This document shows, piece by piece, positions 8,576 through 15,867 of a DNA stretch of 64,000 bases. The notes beneath the pieces were generated by a model that did no database searches, was not told the origin of the DNA, and was given only the letters and a program-made list of their open reading frames with translations. The first letter of the stretch is position 1. Every line of letters starts with the position of its first letter. The stretch is from Actinomycetes bacterium (GTDB lineage Bacteria; Actinomycetota; CALGFH01). The position numbers and the translations under genes were made by a program. The DNA is taken from the NCBI GenBank assembly GCA_036000965.1, contig DASYUT010000288.1, forward strand, positions 1 through 64,000, in the 5' to 3' direction.

Positions 8576-9388
8576 TTGGACGTCCGGCTCACCAACGTCT
8601 ACGTCGCCGACGCCAAGCTGGTCGCCGACGGGCTGGCCCAGCCCGAGGACGCGATGGCCGTGTTCGTTGGACGGGCCGGCCGCGGCCGGGTGGCGCCGTT
8701 CACCGTGCAGCGGTCCTACACCGGCGCGGGAGGCTGGTACACCGAGTCGATGGCCCTGCTCGCCGCCAACGGGGACGTGGTCTGGCGCGGGCAGGCCAAG
8801 GCGATCATGCTGCGCGGCTCGAGCAAGATCGACACCTTCACCGAGGAGGTCCACGGGGCCGCCGTGGCCGGCGACGACGACCATGAGCTGGTCTTCCTGA
8901 TCAGCGACGGGCGGTCCCGGATCGACGAGGTGGGCCGGGTCCCGCTGGCCATCCTCGACGAGGACGCGCCCGGCACGACCGCGCAGGAGACCGCGGTGCT
9001 CGACGAGGCCCTGAAGAAGAGCACCGTGGTGTGGGTCGAGGTGCCGGGTGCCGGGGGCACCGACGGCCGGGCGGTCCCGGCCTGGTACGGCACCCTCGAC
9101 GGCCGCGTCTACGTGCTCACCGGCGGGTCCGAGCAGCACGTGCCCGGGCTCGCCGAGGCCGACCAGGTGCTGCTGTCGGCCCGGTCCAAGGAACAGCAGT
9201 CGCTGGTCGCCCGGGTGGAGGCGTCGACCCGGGTCGTGCCCGGCTCGGACCCGCTGTTCGCCAGGGTCGTGGCGGTGCTGCTGCCCCGCCGCCTGAACCT
9301 GCGCGACGGCGAGACCGCGGCCGAACGGTGGCGCAAGGAGTGCACGCTGGTGGAGCTGACCCCGAGCGGCGTCCCGGCCGGGGTCTGA
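8576..9388 (+). CDS. Two-domain protein with a pyridoxamine-phosphate-oxidase-like split barrel
   Basis: 270 residues. The TTG start at 8576 is favoured because AAGGGAG ends five bases upstream; the upstream frame is compositionally unlike it. Residues about 145-270 contain STVVWVEVPG, VPAWYGTLDGRVYVLTGGSE, VLLSARSKEQQSLVARVEAS and LPRRLNLRDGETAAERWRKE. That is the pattern of FMN/F420-binding split-barrel proteins. The first 140 residues, including NVYVADAKLVADGLAQPEDA and GGWYTESMALLAANGDVVWR, match nothing I recognise. It is divergent from the GNAT gene. Cofactor and substrate are open. Confidence 0.78.
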   Translation: MDVRLTNVYVADAKLVADGLAQPEDAMAVFVGRAGRGRVAPFTVQRSYTGAGGWYTESMALLAANGDVVWRGQAKAIMLRGSSKIDTFTEEVHGAAVAGDDDHELVFLISDGRSRIDEVGRVPLAILDEDAPGTTAQETAVLDEALKKSTVVWVEVPGAGGTDGRAVPAWYGTLDGRVYVLTGGSEQHVPGLAEADQVLLSARSKEQQSLVARVEASTRVVPGSDPLFARVVAVLLPRRLNLRDGETAAERWRKECTLVELTPSGVPAGV

Positions 9389-9430
9389 GCGGTCGTTTTG
9401 CTCAACCTGACCTGGGTACGCAGCATGGCG

Positions 9431-9496
9431 GACCTACCGTCCGGGAAGCCAAACCCTGACCTACCATCCAGGAAGCCAACCCTGGAAGCCAACCCT
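9431..9496 (+). repeat. Leader tandem repeat, two and a half units
   Basis: Units at 9431-9457 (gacctaccgtccgggaagcc...) and 9458-9483, plus a half unit at 9484-9496 (ggaagccaaccct), lie directly before the ribosome site and ATG at 9508. Confidence 0.85.
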
Positions 9497-9507
9497 GGAG
9501 GAACCTG

Positions 9508-10176
9508 ATGTTCTCCCGTAAGAGCAGGCTGGCCAAGCGCGAGGACGCCGTTGCCGAGCGAGGCTCGGAGGACGGCGGCGACCTGCGCGAGCACGTCGAC
9601 GACCTGACCGAGGCCCTGGAAGCGGCGCGCGACGCGATCGCCCGGGCCTCCGCCTCCGCCAGCCGCAAGGTGGCCGGGGTGACCACCGAGACCGCCCGCC
9701 AGGCCGCCGAGGCGACCAAGGAGGCGGCCCGGTCGGCGGCCGAGGCGAGCAGGCAGGCGGCCGAGGCGAGCCGCAAGGCGAGCCGGCGCCAGGCCAAGGC
9801 CGCCCGGCAGACGGCCGACCGGCTGTCCGACTCCGACCTGGCCGACGCGACCCGGCGCGCGGCCGGCAAGCTGTTCCCGGAGAAGGCCAAGGAGCGCCGC
9901 AAGGCGCGGCGGAAGCGCAGGCGCGGACTGGCCTTCCGGGCCGCCGGAGTGGCCGGGCTCGGCGCGCTCGTCGGTTGGCTGACCATGTCGAAGCGCGGCC
10001 AGGAGGCCAGGCAGACGCTCAAGCAGCAGGCCACCAAGGCGAGCGAGCGGGGCTGGGAGAAGATGTCGGAGTCCCGAGCCGGGGACGCGGAGGCCACCGA
10101 CGCCAGCACGCCGCCCGCCGGCGTGACCTCGATCCACGACGGTGTCGGCACCCAGCCCCGGACCCCGAGGGACTAG
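9508..10176 (+). CDS. Ala-rich coiled-coil membrane protein of unknown function
   Basis: 222 residues. Residues about 25-115 form a strongly alanine-rich heptad region with LREHVDDLTEALEAARDAI and repeated AAEAS and AAEATKEA, predicting a long coiled coil. A basic cluster KAKERRKARRKRRRG at about 125-140 precedes one hydrophobic segment, FRAAGVAGLGALVGWLTM. A short tail follows. A GGAGG lies before the ATG. It resembles small actinobacterial phasin-like or stress proteins only in composition. Basic residues on the N-terminal side of the helix suggest that side is cytoplasmic. Confidence 0.75.
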   Translation: MFSRKSRLAKREDAVAERGSEDGGDLREHVDDLTEALEAARDAIARASASASRKVAGVTTETARQAAEATKEAARSAAEASRQAAEASRKASRRQAKAARQTADRLSDSDLADATRRAAGKLFPEKAKERRKARRKRRRGLAFRAAGVAGLGALVGWLTMSKRGQEARQTLKQQATKASERGWEKMSESRAGDAEATDASTPPAGVTSIHDGVGTQPRTPRD

Positions 10177-10215
10177 CCTCCTCCGTCGGCCGGGCAGGCG
10201 TTCGGAGGGGAGCCA

Positions 10216-10446
10216 CTAGCCCCCGGGCTCGGACGTCCGGGCCCGGTAGACGCCGGTGCCCTCCTTGACCACGCGGCCCTCCTTGGCCAGGGCCGCGAGG
10301 CTCTTGACGACCGTGCCGCGGACGTTCCGGTCCGTGAACGGGTCGAGCAGGCGCGCCCTGAGCGCCCGGTCGAGCACGACCGTCCAGTGCAGCGCCTCTG
10401 GCTCGGCGTCGCGCAGCACGCGCAGGCAGGCTTCGGTCGGGTCCAT
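10216..10446 (-). CDS. Small hypothetical protein, possible winged helix
   Basis: 76 residues from ATG at 10446. The order is EACLRVLRDAEPEALHWTVV, then a VRGTVVKSLAALAKEGRVVK helix and wing. It ends VYRARTSEPGG. The pattern recalls a minimal winged helix-turn-helix. It is divergent from the metallophosphoesterase gene across 77 bp, so it might regulate it. I know no family by name. Confidence 0.65.
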   Translation of the reverse strand: MDPTEACLRVLRDAEPEALHWTVVLDRALRARLLDPFTDRNVRGTVVKSLAALAKEGRVVKEGTGVYRARTSEPGG

Positions 10447-10523
10447 GACCCGGCCAGGCTACCCGTGCGGAGCGGCCGGGCCAAGGTTCGTCGTCCGCCA
10501 ACCGCATCCGGCAGAATGCCCCC

Positions 10524-11951
10524 ATGATCCTGACGGTTGACCCCTGCCCACTCGACGTCGAGCTGCGTCTGCCCGCGGGCGGTCGCCTGGTCTTCGTGTC
10601 CGACCTGCACCTGACCGAGGGTGGCGTCACCAACGACTTCAACGCCACCAACGAGCTGTGCGAGCTGGTCGAGTCGCTGTACCGGCACCCCGGCGAGGTG
10701 ATCCTCGTGCTCGGAGGCGACGTCCTCGACCTGCTGCAGGTGCAGGCGCCGCGTGAGGAGCGGGCGGCCCGCGCCCTCTCCGGCCAGGACGCGGCCACAC
10801 TCGGGCGCACCTTGTGCCGGCTCGCCGGGCGGCCCGGCGCGACCATCGTCTACCTGGTCGGCAACCACGACTCCACCCTGGCCTGGGACCCGGTCGGGCG
10901 CGAGCTGGTCATGCGGCAGCTCGGCGTCTCCGTGGTCGCGCTGTACGCCCACGTCCGGGTCGAGGGCGAGGGCGGCGGCGAGGTCCAGGTCGTGGCCGAG
11001 CACGGTGACCAGCTCGACCGGTACAACCGGCGCACCGACCCGTTCGACCCGCTCGACGTGCCGCCTGGCGACCACATCGTCACCGAGGTGGTGAACCGGC
11101 TCGAGGCGGCCACCGAGCGCTACCCGGGGCTTGGCCTGGACCAGGTCGACAACGTCCGGCCCGCGCTGATGATCCCCTGGTGGATCGTTTCCAACTTCTT
11201 CTACCGCTACATGGGCCGGGCCGTGCGGAACTTCGCGGTGCCAGTCGTGCTGCTCTGGATCCTCGGGCACCTGCTGGTCGGGCTGCTCGTCGCCAGCGAG
11301 CTCGAGCGGGTCGCCTACCTCGGCGCCCGGGCCGTGCGCTGGACCGCCTCGGTGGTGCTCACCGACCTGCTCCTGCTCTTCCTGGTCTCGCCCGTGCTTG
11401 GCCGCATCTTCCGCCGGGCGGCGGTCGCCTACGGCGTCCCCTCCCCCCACGAGGCCGAGGAGGAGACCGCCACCCGCCGGGCCGGCGTGCCCGCGCTGCT
11501 CGACCGGCGCGACCCGGAGGCCAGCGTGCTGGTGACCGGCCACACCCACGAGCCTGGCCTGCTTCGCTTCCCGGACGGGCGGGTCGCGGTGGACGCCGGC
11601 TGCTGGGTCCGCGGGCTGGTGCCCGTGCCGGCCAGGTGCGGGCTCCCGCCGGTGTTCGTGCCCGCTTACCCGGTGAACTGGGTCGACGTCCAGGCGGTGC
11701 CCGGTGGGGTGGTGGTCGCCCTGTGGTCCCGCCGGCTGGCGGTGGAGCGGCGCCGGCTGGAGGTGCTCGAGTGGCTGGCTGCCAAGCGCCCCCTCCCGTC
11801 GGCCGAGGCCGAGCCGCCACGGGTCGTCGAGGAGGTGGTGGTCGCGCCCAGGCCGGCGGCGTCCCAGGCGGCGTCCCAGGCGGCGTCCCAAGCGGCGTCC
11901 CAGGCGGCGGACCCAGATTCGGACCCGTCGAGGACCCGGGCCGGCTCGTGA
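10524..11951 (+). CDS. Membrane-associated calcineurin-like metallophosphoesterase
   Basis: 475 residues. All metal-binding blocks are present: VSDLHLTEG (D-x-H) at about residue 28, LGGDVLDLL (GD), YLVGNHDS (GNHD) and VLVTGHTHEPG (GHxH) at about 335. Between GNHD and GHTH sit two hydrophobic segments, FAVPVVLLWILGHLLVGLLV and SVVLTDLLLLFLVSPVLG. These should anchor the enzyme in the membrane with the catalytic halves on the same side. The substrate may be a lipid or nucleotide phosphate but is unknown. The C-terminus is padded by four AASQ repeats. It overlaps the next methyltransferase by GTGA, so the two are translationally coupled. Confidence 0.85.
   Translation: MILTVDPCPLDVELRLPAGGRLVFVSDLHLTEGGVTNDFNATNELCELVESLYRHPGEVILVLGGDVLDLLQVQAPREERAARALSGQDAATLGRTLCRLAGRPGATIVYLVGNHDSTLAWDPVGRELVMRQLGVSVVALYAHVRVEGEGGGEVQVVAEHGDQLDRYNRRTDPFDPLDVPPGDHIVTEVVNRLEAATERYPGLGLDQVDNVRPALMIPWWIVSNFFYRYMGRAVRNFAVPVVLLWILGHLLVGLLVASELERVAYLGARAVRWTASVVLTDLLLLFLVSPVLGRIFRRAAVAYGVPSPHEAEEETATRRAGVPALLDRRDPEASVLVTGHTHEPGLLRFPDGRVAVDAGCWVRGLVPVPARCGLPPVFVPAYPVNWVDVQAVPGGVVVALWSRRLAVERRRLEVLEWLAAKRPLPSAEAEPPRVVEEVVVAPRPAASQAASQAASQAASQAADPDSDPSRTRAGS
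11855..11902 (+). repeat. 12-bp in-frame tandem repeat, four units
   Basis: ggcggcgtccca is repeated four times, with one base change in the last unit, adding AASQ units near the C-terminus of the phosphoesterase. Confidence 0.9.
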
Positions 11952-12763
11952 CCGAGCCGGTCGCCGAGGGGACCAGCGCGAGCGGGTCGGTCGCCTTCGA
12001 CCGGGCCGCCGGCTACTACGACGCCACCCGCGGCTTGCCCCCGGATGTCAGCGAGCAGGTCGCCGACCGCATGGAGGCGGTCGCCGGCCCGGACGCCCGG
12101 TTTCTGGAGATCGGCGTGGGCACCGGCCGGATCGCCCTCCCCCTGCACCGCCGCGGCCGCCGCGTCACCGGCGTCGACCTGTCGGTGCCGATGATGGCCG
12201 AGTACCGGCGCAAGGCGGCCGCGGCCGGGCTGGCCGCCCCGCCCCTGGTCCGGGCCGACGTCACCCGCCTCCCCTTCCGCGACGCGAGCGCCGACGTGGT
12301 GGTCGAGGTGCACGTCCTCCACCTGGTCCCCGCCTGGCGCGAGGCGCTGCCGGAGCTGCGCCGGGTGCTCGCGCCTGGCGGCCTGGTCCTGGTCGGCCGG
12401 GGCGGCGGCCACGGCGAGGACCCGAGGAGCCCCCGCGACCTCGTCAGCCGGCGGATGCGCGAGCTTGTCGGGGACCGGCCGCACGTGGGCGCCAGGGACG
12501 ACGAGGAGAAGCTCGAGGCGCTCGCCGCGGTCGGCGGCGCCGTCGAGCAGCTCGAGCCGGTGCGGTGGGACTGCGAGGAGACCTGGGCGGACGCGCTCGC
12601 CGAGATCGAGGGGCGGTGCTACTCCTACTCCTGGGGTGTGCCCGAGCCGGCTTGGGCGGCGGCCGCGCGCCGCCTCCGGGCCGAGGTCGAGGCCGAGCAC
12701 CCCGACCTGCACGCGCCAGTCGGAGTCCCCTCGGTGTTCCGGCTCGCCGCGGTCCGGTTCTGA
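11948..12763 (+). CDS. Class I SAM-dependent methyltransferase (UbiE/Methyltransf_11-like)
   Basis: 271 residues from GTG at 11948, whose first bases overlap the TGA of the phosphoesterase. Motif I is ARFLEIGVGTGRIALPLHRR at about residues 50-69. The acidic strand is VTGVDLSVPM, motif II reads ASADVVVEVHVLHLVPAW, and the post-motif is LAPGGLVLVGRG. The N-terminal AFDRAAGYYDATRGLP is typical of Methyltransf_11 enzymes acting on small molecules or quinones. Coupling to the phosphoesterase suggests a joint role, but the substrate cannot be named. Confidence 0.85.
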   Translation: MTEPVAEGTSASGSVAFDRAAGYYDATRGLPPDVSEQVADRMEAVAGPDARFLEIGVGTGRIALPLHRRGRRVTGVDLSVPMMAEYRRKAAAAGLAAPPLVRADVTRLPFRDASADVVVEVHVLHLVPAWREALPELRRVLAPGGLVLVGRGGGHGEDPRSPRDLVSRRMRELVGDRPHVGARDDEEKLEALAAVGGAVEQLEPVRWDCEETWADALAEIEGRCYSYSWGVPEPAWAAAARRLRAEVEAEHPDLHAPVGVPSVFRLAAVRF

Positions 12764-12844
12764 TCTCGGCCGCAGCGGGGCACCGCCGACGCCAACCCAC
12801 GCGTCGATCCGCTTCCGCCTCCGGGGCGCTCCGCGACCGGCCTG

Positions 12845-14509
12845 CTAGCGGACGGTGACGGTGATGATGGGACTCGAAGCGCGGGCCCAGGCGGCCGAGC
12901 CTCGGTAGCGGACCTGGAACTCGGCGGTGCCGCCGACCCGGCGGTCGTAGGTGATGGCGCCGGCCCCGTCGGTCGTGCGCCTGGCCAGCAGCGCCCACGC
13001 GGTGGTGCCCTTGCGGCGGCCGTACACCTCCACCTGCCGTCCGGCCAGCAGGGCGCGGGTGTCGCTGCGCAGGAGCCGGCCCCCGACGCGGACCGACTGG
13101 CCGTAGCTGATCGTGGCCGGTGCCGCGCTGACGCGCAGGGTGGTGAAGGCGTGGCTGAGCAGGCTCGTGAGCGAGGTCTGGAAGGTGGTGAAGCCGGGGT
13201 AGCTGCCGTGCATCCAGACCACCTGCAGGTCGCCGCCTCGGAGCTGGCGGGGCGACACCGGGCGGAAGTTGCTCTGAGCCGACCCGGACGTCACCGACTC
13301 GGCCGACCAGCCCGCGCCCCCGTCCGGGGTGGTCCAGCGCTGGATCTCCCAGACGGCGCCGACCTTCTTCGACAGGTAGACGACCGACGGGTCCTCGTGG
13401 TCCAGGCTGACCCCGCCCGAGTAGAAGGGCTCGTTGCTCTGCGATGCGATCGACCCGCCGGCGTCGGTGATCTCGTGGTCGTCCCAACCTGTCCCGTTCC
13501 AGCGCGCGTAGCGGTAGCGGTGGTCGGCGGTGGTCGGGAAGGCCGCGTAGACGATCACCGGGTGGCCGTCGGGGTCGACGGCGACGTCATGCACCCAGGA
13601 CGGGGCGCCCCGGGCCACCCCGTCGTAGACCTTGTCGGCCTGGGCCGGGGTGAAGGGGAGCTGCGCCAACGTGGCGATGCGGGTGCCGTCGGCCTTGTGG
13701 AACGCGCCCGCCCGGTACCTGGCGTAGAAGACGCTCGTGTTGCCGCCGCTCTCCCGGGGGTCGGGGTGGGCGTCGGTGAAGGCGACGTCGAACGAGTCGA
13801 CGCCGTTGGCGTGGACCTTCAGGTAGGGCCGCTTGAAGGACGGGCCGGCCAGCAGCGACCGGGCCGGCGTCCAGTGGACGAGGTCGGTGGTGGTGGAGAA
13901 GGCCGGCTTGATGTTGCCGCCCCGCCAGAACAGCCATGTCCGGCCGCCCTCGGCGGCGAGCCGGAACGGGTTGGGGTAGGTGTAGCCGAGCGGCCCGGGC
14001 ACGTTGGTGCCGACCGTGCGCACCGGGCCCCAGCGCAGCACGCTCTCGGGCAGGGCGCCGACGCGGTACTGCATCTGGCTGCCGTTGTGTCCCGACCAGA
14101 AGACGGCCAGCCGGCGGTCGGGCAGCACCAGGATGGCCGGGTTTGAGTGGTCGTCGACCTTGATCCCGGTCTGCAGGACCGCGGTGGTGAACATGTAGGA
14201 GGCGTGGTCGTAGCTGGCCACGTCGATCCGGCCGGACCGGTCGATCCAGCCGATGAACGTCCTCGTGCGCTGGCCGGTCACGGTGACCGCCCGCGGGTCG
14301 GCGAACCAGCACCAGGCGGCGTCGCCAGTGAGCTGCACCGGTCCGGTGGCCGCGGCGGGGTCGCGGCCGACGTCCCGCTGGGCGACCGGCACCCGCTGCC
14401 CGCCGGCGGCCCGGGCCGCCCCGCCGAGTGGGTCGGCCAGCACGGCGCCGACGAGCAGCACCGTGAGCACGACCGCCTTCGGGCTCAACCTGGCCCGCCA
14501 TCCCCCCAT
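12845..14509 (-). CDS. Secreted BNR-repeat (BNR_4-like) protein with Ig-like tail
   Basis: 554 residues from ATG at 14509, where GAGGAGG supports the start better than the GTG ten codons earlier. A signal peptide is evident: MGGWRARLSPKAVVLTVLLV followed by an Ala-rich cleavage region ending near AARAAG. The core begins TGDAAWCWFADPRAVTV, then TFIGWIDRSG and the repeated propeller strands FWSGHNGSQMQYRVGALPES and VVYLSKKVGAVWEIQRWTTP. This is typical of BNR_4 glycan-handling proteins. Residues from about 455 (SAAPATISYGQSVRVGGRLL) form an Ig-like domain. It is probably a secreted carbohydrate-active or glycan-binding protein. It is monocistronic, with a CCGATC repeat tract upstream. Confidence 0.82.
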   Translation of the reverse strand: MGGWRARLSPKAVVLTVLLVGAVLADPLGGAARAAGGQRVPVAQRDVGRDPAAATGPVQLTGDAAWCWFADPRAVTVTGQRTRTFIGWIDRSGRIDVASYDHASYMFTTAVLQTGIKVDDHSNPAILVLPDRRLAVFWSGHNGSQMQYRVGALPESVLRWGPVRTVGTNVPGPLGYTYPNPFRLAAEGGRTWLFWRGGNIKPAFSTTTDLVHWTPARSLLAGPSFKRPYLKVHANGVDSFDVAFTDAHPDPRESGGNTSVFYARYRAGAFHKADGTRIATLAQLPFTPAQADKVYDGVARGAPSWVHDVAVDPDGHPVIVYAAFPTTADHRYRYARWNGTGWDDHEITDAGGSIASQSNEPFYSGGVSLDHEDPSVVYLSKKVGAVWEIQRWTTPDGGAGWSAESVTSGSAQSNFRPVSPRQLRGGDLQVVWMHGSYPGFTTFQTSLTSLLSHAFTTLRVSAAPATISYGQSVRVGGRLLRSDTRALLAGRQVEVYGRRKGTTAWALLARRTTDGAGAITYDRRVGGTAEFQVRYRGSAAWARASSPIITVTVR

Positions 14510-14589
14510 CCGTCCTCCTCGCCGCCGAGCCGGGCTCACAAAGGTGAGCAGCTGACCACAGGCAGTGCAGGCAAGCCATCAGAAACATT

Positions 14590-14692
14590 CCCGATCCCGA
14601 TCCCGATCCCGATCCCGGACGCCGATCGCCGATCCCGATCGCGGACGCCGATCACCAGCGCCGATCACCGATCGCCGACGCCGCCTGGCCGG
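14590..14692 (+). repeat. CCGATC-rich degenerate tandem repeat
   Basis: About 100 bp of ccgatc/ccgatcc hexamers interspersed with gccgatcaccg and gccggacg variants. It lies between the BNR gene start and the stop of the LLM oxidoreductase, both on the minus strand. GATC-rich tracts may bind protein, but it may also be slippage debris. Confidence 0.8.
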
Positions 14693-14704
14693 GCCTGGCG
14701 CGCC

Positions 14705-15703
14705 TCAGGCCAGGGCGGGCAGCACCAGCTCGGCCGCCAGGTCGAGCTGGTCGTCCTCGAACACCGCGAACGGCATCCCCGCGAACGTGCACACCACCTG
14801 CTCGACCCCGAGGGCCTCCCAGCCCCGGAGCTGGTCGAGCACCTCGGCGGGCGTCCCCACCAGCCGGGAGGCGGCCCAGTCGCGCAGCTCGACCCCGTCC
14901 AGCGCGCCCCCGGGCGTCCACGCCTGCAGCCGCCGCCAGCGCTCCACCAGGTCGTCGGCGTCCCGGCCGATCAGGGTGGCCAGGCCGAGCGAGCGGCGCA
15001 CGTCGCCGACCGGCCGGCCCGCCTCGGCGCAGGCGGCCGCGAGCACGTCGAGGCGCTGCTGGTAGCCCTCGGGCGTGGCCGACCAGCAGAAGTTCCAGCC
15101 GTCGGCGGCCCGGGCCACCACCCCGAGCAGGCGGTCGCCCTTGCCGCCGACCCAGAGCGGCGGGCGGGGCCGCTGCACCGGCCCGGGCAGGACCGGTGCG
15201 CCCGCCGCCCGGTAGTAGCGCCCGGTGAAGGAGCCGGGCGTCTCGGCGAGCAGGGCGCGCAGGACGCCGAGGGCCTCCGCGAGCCTCGCCAGGCGCTCCC
15301 CGGGCGGCGGGAACGGAAGCCCGTTCTCGGTGTGCTCCTCCTCGCCCCAGCCGGCGCCGAGCCCGAGGTCGAGCCGCCCGCCGGCGAGCTGGTCGAGCGT
15401 TGCGGCCATCTTGGCCAGCAGCGTGGGCGGCCGGAAGCCGGCCGCCAGGACGAGGCTGCCGAGCCGCACGCGCCCGGTTCGCACGGCCAGGGCGGCCAGC
15501 GTGGTCCAGCACTCCGGCGTTCCCTGCCGCCCGGGGGGGCCGCCGTAGCGCGAGAGGTCGAGCCAGAAGTGGTCCGACACCCAGACCTGGTGCCAACCCT
15601 GGGACTCGGCCCGCTGGGCGTAGCCGGCCACCCGGTCGAACGTGGCCGGTCCCGGACCGGGGAACGAGAAGTCGTAGTGGGGCAGCGCGAGCCCGAGCCT
15701 CAC
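14705..15703 (-). CDS. LLM-class (F420-type) flavin-dependent oxidoreductase
   Basis: 332 residues from GTG at 15703, with GGGAG seven bases upstream. The luciferase-like TIM barrel shows RLGLALPHYDFSF, QVWVSDHFWLDLSRY and RVRLGSLVLAAGFRPPTLLA. It continues with LGLGAGWGEEEHTENGLPFP and PPLWVGGKGDRLLGVVARAA. The GLGAGWGEEEH segment is typical of actinobacterial F420-dependent members such as N5,N10-methylene-H4MPT reductase-like proteins. Substrate is unknown. It is preceded by an 18-bp tandem repeat and lies divergent from pilB. Confidence 0.87.
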   Translation of the reverse strand: MRLGLALPHYDFSFPGPGPATFDRVAGYAQRAESQGWHQVWVSDHFWLDLSRYGGPPGRQGTPECWTTLAALAVRTGRVRLGSLVLAAGFRPPTLLAKMAATLDQLAGGRLDLGLGAGWGEEEHTENGLPFPPPGERLARLAEALGVLRALLAETPGSFTGRYYRAAGAPVLPGPVQRPRPPLWVGGKGDRLLGVVARAADGWNFCWSATPEGYQQRLDVLAAACAEAGRPVGDVRRSLGLATLIGRDADDLVERWRRLQAWTPGGALDGVELRDWAASRLVGTPAEVLDQLRGWEALGVEQVVCTFAGMPFAVFEDDQLDLAAELVLPALA

Positions 15704-15710
15704 CGGCCTG

Positions 15711-15746
15711 CTCCCGGAACCATCACGCCTCCCGGAACCATCACGC
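15711..15746 (+). repeat. 18-bp perfect tandem repeat
   Basis: ctcccggaaccatcacgc occurs twice immediately upstream of the LLM oxidoreductase start and includes its ribosome site on the minus strand. Confidence 0.92.
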
Positions 15747-15867
15747 CTCCTCGATCGACTCGTGGCGGCAGTCTTGCGTCCGAGCGGGGCGCCGTCAACG
15801 AACCAGGGGCGGGTGCCGATACAAGGTGGGTCGTGAGACCGCTCGCGCAGGGACGGAGGCAGACGCA

